From assembly GCA_037833965.1 (NCBI GenBank), contig AP031355.1:2753501-2817500 (forward strand): 64,000 nucleotides of DNA, given 5' to 3'. How positions within the stretch are numbered: position 1 is the first letter of the stretch; each line of letters begins with the position of its first letter. Origin of the DNA: Marchantia polymorpha subsp. ruderalis. Its lineage: Eukaryota > Streptophyta > Marchantiopsida > Marchantiales > Marchantiaceae. Under the pieces are notes generated by a model. The model saw only the letters and a list, made by a program, of their open reading frames with translations, did not search any database and had not been told where the DNA came from. Shown one piece after another: positions 1 to 13,237 of the stretch. A program made the position numbers and the translations under genes.

Positions 1-3000
1 TGCGTTGCTTGCAGCAGCTGGTGGCAATCTTCGCGCTTTAGCTCCCTTGTTCAAGAATGCTTCAGATGGTGAATTACGAGAGCTTCGAAGTTTCCTCTGC
101 CAATCCAAGTGGTTTGCCTCAGGTGTCATGGCGGGCTTGCAGATTCAAGTCCTTCGAGCATTGCCGGTTTTTGAGTCGTATGGCACATTATCAAACGGTA
201 GACGTAGGTTCGTGGACTTGCCGGAAGGCAAGAGATGGTTTGCGCCTGATGGTATTAATGAAGCCCTTCTGGGGGAGAATTTCGTTCGTGCCGAATCACT
301 GAAGGAGGAGGAGGTACTGACGAAGTTTCTCGGTGTCAGTAAGCTCAGCGAGTCATTGTTCTACCAGAATCATATGTTTAATAACATATCAAAATATAGT
401 CCGGAGGTTAGAGTGCGGGCCATGTTGAATGTCATACACGAGCTACCACGACTTGTAGAAGAGGACCCTTCTATTCTTGCTAAGCTTTCGCAAATTCCAT
501 TCGTTTCAACCGAAGGAGGTGCTGTCGAAACTCCTGGGAGGTATATCTTTGACTCATCTGCAGCAAGATCTGCCACTTTTGAGATGCATGTGGTTTCAAG
601 CGTTTCCCAATCTACCCTGAAAAGTTGGAAGCGATCAAGACCTGACCTATTTGCTGTGAATGATGGGTGGATTGGGCTTGAATTTTCAGTTTTACACCTT
701 GCCACTTCTTAGCATGTCTTAGAGGTGTAAACATGCTGATACAAATGTTCGTCTTTGTGCTACAGATTGTATGATCCCCGGATACCCGAGCTGCAGACAC
801 TGCTGAATAAGCAGGCATTTTTCCCATCAAATGAATTTGCGACAGTTGATGTGTTGGACGTGTTGGTACAGTTGGGCCTGAGAAGGTCTTTGGGGCGGAA
901 GGGCTTATTGGATAGCGCAAGATCAGTTGCCATGATAAGTAGTTCAGATCAGGAGGAAGCTGTTAGAAGGGGTAAGGCTTTACTAGCTCATTTGAACGAT
1001 CTAGAAGTCGTCTCTGAGAGTGTTGCCAATGAACATGACGATTTGCTAGTCAAAAGTGGACCAACTTCCGAAGACCGATCCTTTGAGGAAATGTTAGGAG
1101 TTTCCGAAAGTTCAAGTTCGTCCAGAGCCTTCAGTGACAAGTCAACAAGTGCAACTATTTTCAACTCAGCAAAACAGTCAACTGGTATGTCCTTAGATAG
1201 AAAGCAGGCATCCAGAACCATGAGGCATCCTCTTTCTTACAAGAACGACGACGAGGAATCAGAGAGTAATTTTTGGACACAGCTTATTAATATTAGCTGG
1301 TGCCCTGTTTATATTGATGCCCCAGAGCAGGGACTTCCTTGGCCACAACCCTTGCAAGGTCCTATAGCTGCTCCGAAGGTGGTTCGCCCAAAATCGCTTA
1401 TGTGGCTGGTCTCTGCAACCATGCGTATCCTTGATGGTGAATGCCAATCTCCTACTCTTCTGTCTAATCTTGGCTGGTCTCACCGTCCAAACGTCAGTGT
1501 TCTCGCCGCGCAGCTCATAGAGCTTTCCAAAGGTTTCTCCCTTGTCAGTAAAACTACTGCGATCAAACCGAAGGATTCAGAAGAAGAAGGAGAAGAGGTG
1601 GATCCCAGAGCGGGTGTCACTGCCATTTTGAGCAGAGAAATCCCCGCCATCTATCAGCTTCTTCAGGAGTACGTTGGATCACAGGACATGATGATATTGC
1701 AGTCGATGCTGGAAGGCATACAGTGGGTATGGGTGGGAGATGGTTTTGTGTCACCGAAAGAGTTAGCCTTCGATTCACCAGCACATTTTCACCCTTATTT
1801 GCACATTGTGCCTTCCGAAATTGCCGAATACCGGACTCTCCTAACAACGTTAGGTGTACGGGAGATGTTTGGCGCACAAGACTATGCTGATGTACTTCAC
1901 CGCATCGCTGAAGATGTCAGAGGAGCTGCTTTATCTCCTGATCAGTTGACGTTTTGTTTGAGAGTGCTAGAAGCACTTGCGGAGATTTTGCCACCAGCGG
2001 GGACGAGTACTAGTAAGCACCTTATGGGGATGGTGCTCATTCCGGATTCATCAGGGGTTTTGGTTTCAGCAAAAGATTTGGTCTACAACGATGCTCCTTG
2101 GCTGGCCAAAAGTGTACCAGGGATGCGACGACTCGTTCATCCAGACATTGATAATGATCTGGCTGATCGGCTGGGTGCTAAGTCATTGAGGTACTTGTCG
2201 CTCGTAGATCAGGAGATGACAAGCAACCTTCCGTGCTTAGCAACGAATGTTATATCTGAAGTTCTCAGCGGCTATGGAGATGAGGAGCTCTTGCTGTTTG
2301 ATTTGCTAGAAATAGCAGATTGCTGCAAGGCTCGAAAGGTTCACATTGTGTACGACAAGAGAGAGCATCCGAGACAGTCTCTTCTGCAACCAAACCTTGG
2401 TAATCCTGAAGTCTTTACGCCTTGCATATGAACGTCTTCTTGAACGTTTGTGTGTTGGAATTTCTAGATAGAAGTGCATGCCCTAATAATCGTTCTTAAT
2501 CGGACGGATGATGGTGATGTGCGTTCCAACATAGGCTCTAAATCTTTGACATACGTCAACTTGTTTTCAGGTCAGTTTCAAGGACCTGCTTTGACCGTTG
2601 TATTCGAAGGAGCGGTTTTAACCACAGAGGAGGTTTGTAATCTGCAAGGATATCCTCCAACAAAGCTTCGAGGTCAAATTTGTGATTTCGGTAGTGGCCT
2701 TTTGAGCGTTTACAGCATCACAGATTTACCGTTTATTGTATCAAGTGGGTGTCTGTACCTGTTTGATCCTTCTGGACAAATTCTAGCAGCTTCTTTGGCT
2801 GATGGTCAAGCTGTTCCTTCCGGCACGCCCGTCGGCAAGGCCTACTCTTTGACTGGTAAGTTCGTACGTTTCTGTGAGTATTTTAGTATAGGAAATGTTC
2901 TTTAGTAAGTGCGTGTCGTAGTCTGAAGACCATATTTATTGCTGGAAGGTGCCAGTGTTATTGGAGAAAAATGATGAAAGGATCTGGATGTGTAGGGGAG

Positions 3001-6000
3001 ACATTTCCTCCTGAAACTTCTCACAACATATATTGGTGCGGAGCGTTTATGTATCACATATAGAATCATATATTTTGTTTGTTTTGAGAATCTAGGCTAA
3101 TAAAACCAACTTCAGATTAGAGAAAGATGTGAGTTATTCTCCACTATCCTGTATGATGTGCATTCACGGGTCACCACCAGAGCGCAGACTTTGGTCTCGA
3201 GATATGTACTTTTCGGTTTATGTATGTATCGAAAGTTTTTCGAATTTGTGATTGGAGCTTCACTGCTTACGAGCTTATAACATGGCCTACTCTGCGGATG
3301 GTGCTGAACTAAAAGTTTTCGTGCTGAAACAGTCCTGCTTTGAAAGAAATTAGCATCTCTTAAAGGTTAAGCTGTATCATGTGAAACCAAATATCACTCT
3401 TTTGTCAATCTATGTACATAATTCATTGGGTCAAAAGACGGACTCCTACTACAGATTTTAACTTGATGTATCACGTGGTTTGATTATCGCAGGCACTGAC
3501 CTCCCACAGAGGTTCACAGATCAGTTTCGTCCCTTGCGAGTCAGCAACACGATAACTTTGGGGCAAAGAGACGCCACAATAATTCGTATGCCCTTGCGCA
3601 CGGCACCTGTGTCTGAGAATTTTGGAAAGGAGCTGGGTGATAGGGAGGTTGCATGTATCTTGAACAAATTCAAGATTCACGCTTCTACGACAATGCTCTT
3701 TCTCAACTCTGTCGAAGATGTAATCCATTCCTTTTTCTATGCAAAGTTTATTGGGAACCTATTGTAAATATTTGCAGCTCATATAAGGAGTTCTATTCAT
3801 GTGCACTCAGCATCTTAGACAGCTGAGTACCATCATTCGTGTTCAATCTGTTGCTGCGTAATAGAGTGTGATGCCCTAATTCCTCCTCTAATTGGCACAA
3901 TGGACCTCTTGTTTCCAGGTGTGTGTGACAGCCTGGGAGGAAGAGGAGACAGAGCCGCACGAATTATTTTCTGTCCGAATTGATCCTGCAAGGGTGGCCC
4001 TTCGCAACCCTTTCCAGGAAAAAAAATGGAGAAAATTTCAGCTCACAAATCTCTTTGGTGGTTTCAATGTTGCATCCAAGATTCACAGTATAGATGTACT
4101 TCTGACGGAGGATGGGAAGAAAACAGTTGACAAGTGGCTTGTGGTGCAAACCCTTGGTTCTGGTCACACAAGGGATATTGCTTTGGACAGGTATGGTAAC
4201 TATGGTTTCCTTTTTCCCTTCTGTGCTTTGTAGACTGTGACAGCCAGTTAATAGAAGGTACATTTTGTCCTTCCTGTTACGCGTGTCACCTCAGATTCTG
4301 CTGCTTTTGCACACAATCATGGTCTTTGTGCCGTTCCGCATCCGAGTTCCACACATTCTTTATGTTTTGCCAACGTATTTCGATTAAGAACTGATTTTCT
4401 CCAACGGGTTTTGCAGAAAATATCTGTCTTACAACCTTACCCCAATTGGTGGTGTTGCTGCTCACATTACACGTAACGGTTTAGTGCCTCCTCTCTCGAA
4501 TGAGAATTATGTGATGACACCGCTTCCACTGCCAGTTGCATTTGGGCTACCAGTGACAATAGTTGGGCAGTTTATAGTGTCTCACAGGGCCGGACATCGC
4601 CACCTCTTTCACCGTCTGCCAAACAACGAGGGTCAGCCAACAAGCTCATCAACTCCAACTCCAGTGCCCGATGAGCTGGCCGCTGCTTGGAACAAGGAGC
4701 TTTTGGCATGTGTTCGTGATTCCTATGTGGAGCTTCTTCAAGAACTTCAGCGTTTACGCCATGAACCATCAACTTCACGAGCAGATCCTCCAATTGGGAA
4801 GGGGCTTGATGGGACCCACGGTGTTCCGGCTAACAGAGCATACGCACATTGGCCAAAGTCGAAAGCGTTGCTGCCATCTCTGTCTAAGGTGAAGGCAGGT
4901 GCTTCATATTATGCGGGCATAGATTGGAGTTGCTTAGCCGAATGGTTAATCAAACCCATGTACGTGCGTCTTGCAGAGTTGCCAGTTTGGCAATTACACG
5001 GTGGCACCATGACTAAAGCTTCAGAGGGAATGTTCTTGGCTCCTCCTGGAATAGATCGGCAAGGAGTGGCACCTCCAGCAACCGTGTGTGACTTTCTCAA
5101 GGCTCACTACCGTGTATTTGTCGTGCCGTGGGAGCTTACCAAGGAAATGGAAGCGGCTGGCGTAGCAGTGAAAGAGTTGACACCCAAAATGTTACGTACT
5201 CTATTGAAGTCTCCCACTGTAGCGGCCGCTGTACAATCCGTTGTCACACAAGTTGATCTTCTGGAGTATTGTTGTGCTGACATCAGCTTCCAAGAGCCTC
5301 CTAGTGCAGCAGATTCAGCCCCCGGTGATCTACCAAGCAGCAGCTCGAGGGAACCAGAAGGTCAAACACCTGTGAGCAACACTAACGGTACACCTGTAAC
5401 CGTGTCTGGTATTAGGCTTCGGCCTGGAATTAATTGGCCGGAGCAGTTTGGGTCGGACAACAGAGGTCTTCCAGGGGTCTTAGACCGCGGAGGAGACGCT
5501 GTCGGGTTGGTTGCTGAATTCGGGAGGGCTATAGCCGATATAGGTCGAGGAGTAATCGGCGACTCGGTGCAGCAATTTGGGGTTCTCTCAAAGGCTGTCG
5601 AGTTGAAGGGCTTACAGTGTCCTACGGGGACAAGCTCGATGGCTAAGCTGGGTACTGTTGAGCTTTTGGTGGGAACAAAGGAACAACAAAGTTTACTTCC
5701 TGGAATGGCTGCGAAGTTCGTACATCCTCTTTGTCTTGAGCGACCTCTCCTAGCTGAGTTATTTCGCCATTCCACATACCAGAATACTTTGCGTTTGAAG
5801 CCATTTTCATCTCAGCTGCTGGCAACTCATCTAGGTGTCGTGTTGCCGAAACAGTGGGTTGCAAGAGGTAGCCCGTTGGCAACAGTTCCCTGGGTTCCAT
5901 GGGAGCAGAGCCCGACTTCTCAATTTAAGGGTCCGTCCTCTGAATGGGTCCAGTCGTTTTGGAAAAACGTGGATGCCTCGTCCTCCGATGAGCTGAACCT

Positions 6001-9000
6001 GTTCACGCAGTGGCCTCTCATCCCCGCCGTCACCTCCATCCCTGTGCTGTTGCGAGTTGGGAACCGCCATTTAGTTTTCGTGCCACCAGTTCCTCACACT
6101 ACATACGTAGCCCCGATTGCCACACCAACCGATCTCCTCACTGGCGACAGTACTGCAGATACTACAAACACTTTATCGTTGGACTGCACAAGAGCGTTCG
6201 TGGAGGTTGAAAGACAACACGCGTGGTTACTGCCTTTGCTTCGTAACTGCAATGTTCCTGTGTACGATAGGCGGTTTTTAGACTGCAGTGTCCTTCAATG
6301 TTGTGTTCCGTCGGAAGGCCAGTCGTTGGGGCAAATAGTGGCATCCAAGCTTTTGGCTCTTCAACAAGCTGGGCAGTTAGTTGTTTCAGAGTTGGCCCTT
6401 ATGCCAACGGATTGTGATTCATTGTTTTCCCTCTTTGCCTCGTGTACGTATGATTCTACAGTTGTTACTCATGCTGCATCAATACCAGCCTATTCGGCGG
6501 AGGAGCTCATCATGCTCAGATCCCTTCCTGTATACAAGACAGCGAGAGGAGGGTATGTGGCCATCGATCAGAGACTACACTGTGTAGTTCCACCCACCAC
6601 ATTCATGCAGCCTGATGATGAACACTGTCTACAGTACTTTTCTCTCTCTGAAGGTGGCTCGTTCTACCATGTGCTGGGAATCTCCGAGCTCACAGATTAT
6701 GAAGTTTTAGCAAGATTTGCTCTCCCGGGATACGAGACACATAGTGAAAGAGAGCAAGAGCGCATCTTGTCTTACGTTTACTCTAACTGGGCGAGTTTGA
6801 AGCTCGAGGATGCTGTAGTAGCTGCGTTGAAACAGACGAAGTTCGTGAGGACAGGCAATGACAGTACACAATCTGAAAACGCAGAGAATAATTTGTGCTC
6901 TCCGCAGGAACTTTTAGATCCTGAGAACCCTCTTCTGAAGCGAGTATTTGCCGGTGAAGCCGGGAGGTTTCCAGGGGGACAGTTTGCCACCAGTGGCTGG
7001 CTCCGCATTTTACGTGATGCAGGACTACGATCTGCTACTGACGCCGGGCTGTTACTGGAGTGTGCAAGGAAGGTCGAAGAACTGGGACAGCAGAGTTCCC
7101 ATGAAAATGGGGACGATGATGTGTTTGAAGCAGAGTCCTCAAGTGGCCTTGGCGAAGTTTCTACCGAGGTTTGGGCCGTGTCAGGAATGCTTGTGGAGAC
7201 GATTCTCGCCAACTTTGCATCTCTTTTCGGCACGAGCTTTTGTGAGCCTTTAAGTCGGATTGCATGTGTGCCAGCGGAACGCGGTATCCTGAGTGGAGGA
7301 GCGGGTCGGGGGAAGAGAATACTAGCCTCATACAGTGAAGCGGTCCTTCTGAAAGACTGGTCTTTGGCTTGGACTTGTGCTCCTGTCCTGGCAAGACCCA
7401 GTGTCGTCCCTCCTGAGTTTTCTTGGGCAACTTTGCGGTTGCGTAGCCCTCCCCCATTTTCGGTTGTTCTCAAACACTTGAAGGTACTTAGGATATTAAC
7501 CTGATCGCCAGAGTATGAGATTTACGTATGTCAAGTTCTAGTGTTACTTTCTTAGTTGGAATAATTGCATTGTGCAGTGCTTGTGTTTTACCGCTGCCTT
7601 AGTCTGTAGAGTAGACAAGCGTGAGGGTGCCTCTCGGAGAATAACAACTTAGCGTCAACTTTTAGTATATCTGCATTTTGTAGTATGAGATATTCATCTT
7701 ACAATATGTCTTGATACTTGTTGCATTTGCAGACTGTGGGGAAAAATGGAGGTGAAGATGTGCTTGCCCGTTGGCCTAACGGGAGGGGCATGAAGTCAGT
7801 GGAGGACGCTTTCAGCGAAGTGTTGAGATATCTCAGCGCTACCTGGGATGGGCTTTCCGATGCAGGTAATGGAATGCCAATATTTCGTTGCGCCTTGTTG
7901 AGTTTCTCACAGTAGTCAAATACCAGTAGTAATCAATATAGTAGCCCTGAGCCAGGTGTAAAGAACAAGGTACGCGTTTGCCGTGCATTTGTGCAAGTGT
8001 GATGTCCAGTCATACGCTTTTGAAGCATGGATTATTAGTATCAGACGCGTCGAACGCTCATCACGTCTGAAGTAACATAGTCCGTCATCTTCTGCATGCT
8101 GGTGATTAATCCGCCACAAATTTATATCCAAATGCTAATGCACTCAGTTTGAAACTTCGCTGCCAAATCAGACAAGGGGGCTTTGCAAGGCGTTCACTTC
8201 ATCCCGGTAGCGAATGGGACTCGATTGGCGATGGCAAGTGCCCTTTATGCCCGAATAAGTATGGATCTAGCGCCCTTCGTCTTTGAACTGCCCAGTGCTT
8301 TTCTTGCATACGTGAAGGTTCTGGGAGAACTGGGTATGCAAGAAGCTCCAAGCTTTGAAAGCATGAAGCATCTACTTCTACAGCTCCAGCAATCATGCGG
8401 ATATCAACGGCTAAATCCAAATGAACTTCGAGCTGTCCTGAGAATTCTTCAGTTCATTTGTGACAAAAGCAATCGACTGAATCTTAATGGCCAGCAATCA
8501 TCGGACGATTTTACAACCGACGCAGTGGTACCTGATGATGGGGCCAGGCTCGTGCATGCACGTGCGTGTGTTTATGTCGATGCTGTTGGGGCAAATCTGG
8601 TTGGTGAGATCGAATCAGCTCGAATGAAGTTTGTTCACCCACTTGTCTCGGAACCACTCTGCATCCAACTTGGAGTGCGAAAACTATCTGAGGTGGTTGT
8701 GGAGGTAATGTCGAAAACAAGTAACAGTATTGTACAAATTCTTGGCATTTATGGTTGAAACTGCTAACTAAGGAGCTTGAAGTTGATTGCACATGACTTC
8801 TTGATTATAATTTGTCTTTGCAACTTTCCAGGAACTTGATGAAAATCGATCATTGGAGATGACAGACATCATAGGTCCAGTTTCGCGCATGAGTGTAGCA
8901 GAAAAGCTACGAAGTCGTGCGTTTGTAGAGGCTGCTTGGGGAGTTGTAGTGGAAGCTGGACAGACGGTTCCTCTGCTAAGACAGCTTAGCAAAGAAAAAA

Positions 9001-10516
9001 TCGAACAAACTCTTTATTCTGCTGCCGATGGATTGTGGTTTGTGCGGCGACTATACACGAAGTTCTGGCTTCTTCCAGGACGGACAGACGTCACCAAACG
9101 ATCACCACAATCGTCAAATTCGATGTCCATCGATGACTTTGGAGATGTATCTAAGGATGTGGGACACAGAGTGTACGAGTTTATCGACAAAAACCGCATT
9201 CTTATAGCTGAACCTCCAGATTATGTCAGTCTAACAGATCTGCTAGCCGTTGTTGTGAGCCGTCTGTTGGGCTCCCCTTCCTGCTTACCTATAAGTGCTC
9301 TTTTGAAGTCACCTTTGGGCATGGAAACAGCTGTGAAGCGTGTTCTGAGGCTTGGTTCCAGTCAAATTTCTGATGGCAAACATGGCCATCAGCAACAGAG
9401 TGGTGTACCAGGAATGAATGTCATTGCACCTGATAAAGCACTGGTACAGTTCCATCCCCTGAGACCTTTCCACGCAGGTGAAATTGTTGCCTGGCGCTCA
9501 GATGGAGATGGAGAGGCACAACTTCTCCGCTACGGACGGGTCGTTGAGGATGTTCGAGCATCTGCTGGCCAGGCCTTGTATCGCCTTCAGGTGGAAACAG
9601 GAGAAGGTCAGTTCCGCTTTCTGCTGTCATCTCAAGTTTTCTCCTTCAAAGCGACTGCGGCAGCAAATGGATTCGTTACGAAGGTCGAAGACGTCCCTCC
9701 TCAAACCGGTGAAGAGATCAGGAGCAGCAACAATAGCAATAAGCAGGCTCTAGTTGTACCATCACCCGTGACAAGTCTACCCGGTAGTTCGAGTCAGGTA
9801 CGTTCCTTTTGTCTTCGTTACTCTTGAATCAAGACCTGATTTGTTAATACAGACGCAACCAGATCTGATGCTCCTTACAAACGGACCCCTTCAATATCCT
9901 CGTTTTAGGAGAAAACGTTGTCGTGAATCGCTTGTTTGTTCTGAGGATGGGAACTCTGGTTTGCAGGAACAAGGTCAAGTACGTGGTGCACATAATGTAT
10001 CAGCTCAAGAGGTAGGGAGGACAGTCAAAGATATGCTAGCGGCGGCTGGAATGCCAATGACATTGGATCAACACACATTATTGGAACGTAGTCTGGCTCT
10101 TCAGGAACAGCTTGCTGCTGCTGATACCGCTCTCTCTATTGAACAGGTCCATCTTCGTTACTCTCTTGCCCTTTCAGTAGGATAATTGCCTGTTTTCATC
10201 TATCGGGTTGACTTTTTCTCCTCTGTGGTCACATATCTACCAGCACTTTTACGAATACAAAAAAAATTATGATTCACTTCTAAATTGTGATGATGTATGC
10301 GTGGTGGGGAGGCTACAGGAGAGGGCAGATGCGGCACTAAAAGAAGCCGAGGCGGCAAGAACAGCATGGACCTGTCGGGTATGCCTCAGTTCGGAGGTAG
10401 ACACAATGGTGGTACCATGCGGGCATGTGCTTTGTCACAGGTGTTCATCTGCAGTAGCTAAGTGCCCATTCTGTCGTCGTTCAGTTACCAAAGCTCTAAG
10501 AATATACCGACCTTGA
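1..10516 (+). CDS. Sacsin-like giant protein with C-terminal RING finger (3' part)
   Basis: This is the C-terminal ~2,677 residues of a plant sacsin-like protein; Arabidopsis At5g23110 (about 4,700 aa) is the model I compared with from memory. Exons: <1-540, 766-2399, 2571-2855, 3493-3719, 3919-4190, 4417-7483, 7733-7865, 8172-8704, 8832-9797, 9967-10146, 10319-10516. All have GT/AG borders and compatible phases, and the sum is an exact number of codons. Family landmarks include FDLLEIADCCKARKVHIVYD and DKREHPRQSLLQ across exons 2-3 (the sacsin/HSP90-like ATPase repeat region), CGYQRLNPNELRAVL in exon 8, and HPLRPFHAGEIVAWR plus RLQVETGEG in exon 9. The last exon holds a C3HC4 RING (CRVC, PCGHVLCHRC, CPFC) preceded by a short alanine/glutamate-rich helix and ends in RIYRP. 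Sacsins are chaperone-like; the RING suggests E3 ligase activity (inference). The exon 10 start is uncertain: an AG at 9852 is also in frame but would leave an intron of only 55 nt. The 5' end lies outside the window. Confidence 0.93.
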
Positions 10517-12199
10517 TTCAATCCATGCCTGTAGGGGGGCACTTACTCACAGTAATGTACATGAGATCTTATACTACACATTCAAAGGGTCACTTGAAAG
10601 TAACTGATTCAAGTAACCCCAGAGAGTTAGAGTTTTTGACTTGTAAAGAACTTGTATCATATAAGAATTGTAGCAAATGAAAGTCCTTAGAAACGACTGA
10701 CAACATTTTTTTACTCCTCCCACATCCCGCCTGTCTGGCTTGACAAGTAAACCTAGGGTGCAGTGAAAGCTTCTGACGGAAGTTTGCAGACTTCTACAAA
10801 CCCGAGAGGCGCTGGTGCACATGTATTTAGATTCAATAGCTGGACTGTTGATTTACTCTCTCAGGACTTCGCGACCTAGTTCAGAACGACGGACATACAT
10901 CTCCCTAGGAAAAGAGAACGGCCCAAGTCATCTCGAAATTTGTAGGTGCCCATTGTACCAGCCTACAATCTTTAATCAACCCACAATTGGGGATTTTTTG
11001 AGAATGCTTACCGCTGTCACGAGCATTCCTACTATTTGTTCTAGGTTTACACGCCGTTGGATATTTTTTATCATGTCAAGGGATATCAAACAACTCCCTT
11101 CATATCTTCCACTGTAATAAAGTGTTGAGAGGCGTCTCTTGCTCACGATACAATTGTGTATCAAATCCTGAAATGACTAGTTGGAAAATGGAGTCCGGTA
11201 CTCTTAAACTTGTTAGTTGGTCTGTGATGACCTGGATGAGATTTTCAACAAATGCTACTAAAAGGATAATGCCTGGTCAATGACATTTGGGATACGAAAG
11301 GCACAAAATATGTAAAGATTGACTTAAAGATACTGTAGACAATCAAATCAATATATGTGCAATACACATAATGATTGTTTCGAGCAGGATTGAATGGTAA
11401 GAATCTACAGACGAAGAACGCAAACCCCTTGTAGTGATAGCAAGTTTCAGATGAAATCTTCTGCAGGTACAACCAAGAAGATTCCAATCTTGATTTACAT
11501 CACCTCAAACACCGTTGTTTCTCACTCTTCGCTTTTTCATCCATATTCTGCGACCTATCTCATCGAGCAATGGTTGTAGGAGTGAAGCATTTCTGTATCT
11601 GTTCAACTCCCAGCTGGTCCCAAGATCCAGTGTATAGTCCCACCTAACACCTAAAACCCAAGACTATATTTTGTTTTCACCCCAAAGCCGGATAGTTCAC
11701 AATCGAGGGCACAAATGTGGCATGGAGGGTATTAATGTGTGACTCCAAATGTCACATTTTTTTGAGCTTGGGCTGGAAAGTATAGTGTTAGGTCATGAAT
11801 ACTTTCATCCCCAAAATTTACGATTCAACAAGCGCACTCACTTTAGTTCATTGATGTCGTGTGATAAGAAAGGTATATATAGGAATATATAGCTTTCATA
11901 GCACGTCTTGGTCGTACGCGTGCACCGTGAGATCGTGCAGCAGTACATGAATTCTTTCATCATCATAGTTTTGTTCTTACTTCATTAGCAGCAATCATCG
12001 TAGCAGTACATGAATTCTTTCATCATCAAAGTTTTGTTCTTACTTCATTAGCAGCAATCATCGCAGCACTGAGTTCTACCGGTCACAGTTTGTATCTTAT
12101 TCGTCAAAAAATTCGTATGTGACAGTAAGTCCTAATAAGTTTGAAGAGGTTTGGAAGAATTTTCATCGCCTTTGAATCGAACAAAAACTTCTTACACAA
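10517..12199. other. Spacer downstream of the sacsin-like gene
   Basis: No coding potential that I can support. The first few hundred bases presumably hold the 3' UTR of the sacsin-like gene. The only clear structure is the 63 bp tandem duplication at 11941. Confidence 0.5.
11941..12066. repeat. 63 bp tandem duplication
   Basis: Two adjacent copies of a 63 bp unit that begins CAGTACATGAATTCTTTCAT, at 11941-12003 and 12004-12066, differ at only a few bases. The near identity suggests recent replication slippage. It lies about 130 bases upstream of the PLAC8-like remnant. Confidence 0.9.
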
Positions 12200-12889
12200 A
12201 TGGGAGAGTGGACCAGTGTGGTTGCTTCCAGGATCTGACTTCATGTATGAACGTCTTTCCTGCGCTCTCTAACAGCTGAGTTCTTGCTTAGCAGCAGTGT
12301 TTAAAGATCAGGTGGAATGGTAGCCAACTGCGTGATACTTTGAAAATGAAGAAGGCTTATGTTCTGAAACATGTACTTTCGATTTCAATACGATTTTGTG
12401 ATGCATCCACTGGATTCAGAAGTCCAGTACATGTTGGTTTCTTGCAGGTTGTTGGGCTGAAGTTGTTGACAAACAAGCCACTTGTAAGAAATCAAAGCCA
12501 CAAAGCAATCGATAATTTTCTCCAACGTCAGTATTAGTGTAGAAACATGTAGGTTATCTATGGAACTGCGTCGGTCTACATGTTGAAAACATCGATAAAT
12601 CTCGAGAAAGTTGGCGACTGGAAGCTCACCTGAAATGTATATCTGTATGAGAGCTTGGTATGTATCAGGCTTTGTCTTCTGCTGCAACCAGTCTCTAACA
12701 GGCTGTGGATTCCTCTACACATGTGGATATCGATCAAGAGTTCGTCAGACCTACAGTCTTCCTGAACCTCCTTATGTAGTCTGTTGCACCTATTGTTGGT
12801 GTCTACCACGTTCTTCATGTCAAGAGTATCGTGAGCTCAAACACCGCGGCGTGGACCCTGCTCAAGTTGAAGATCATGATCAAGATTAG
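12200..12889 (+). pseudogene. PLAC8 / PCR (plant cadmium resistance)-like gene, decayed
   Basis: The 3' part (about 12669-12889) reads LTGCGFLYTCGYRSRVRQTY, then SLPEPP, a cysteine-rich stretch and CQEYRELKHRGVDPAQ, ending at a stop at 12889. This is the C-terminal half of a PLAC8 domain, where the family shows TGC.LYTC.YRSK.R and CQEYRELK.RGFDP. PLAC8/PCR proteins are small membrane proteins that move divalent metals or limit organ size. A likely 5' part starts with ATG at 12200 (MGEWTS) and continues, after a shift of frame, as CGCFQDLTSCMNV at 12217-12255, matching the family start W(S/T)SGLCGCF.D..SC. The central CPC segment cannot be read cleanly, so I call it a pseudogene with a frameshift between WTS and CGC and more damage after MNV. 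A live gene with unrecognised introns remains possible. Confidence 0.62.
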
Positions 12890-13237
12890 AGACGAAACAT
12901 ATAAATCATTACTTAGAGGTTTTCCTTCGACTGGGAATATCCATTACCAACTAGCTCTCCCATTCTACTTCTCGGAAATGAAAATATGTTTATCTTCTGC
13001 TCGATTTTGATTCGATGTACTGATAATATCTCAAAAATATCAACGAGGATCACGAACTTCGCGGCGATAAGTCTTTTAGATCTCCCTACCAGCTTCACAT
13101 CTCTCGGAGCAATTTCTCCTACCTCCTTAACCAACATCTACAGAAACGCAGTTGAAAGAGTTTGATTCATCCTCTTCGGTTGATCAATCCCAAAATCCAG
13201 GACAACTCTTTCGTTAGGGTCTAGCCTGTCACCGTGG

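Noticed and set aside
9853-9966. Extra in-frame sequence before sacsin-like exon 10 (TQPDLMLLTNG...)
   Set aside because: Using the acceptor at 9852 would leave a 55-base intron, shorter than any other intron in this gene, and the segment has no match in the plant homologue I remember. The acceptor at 9966 was preferred.
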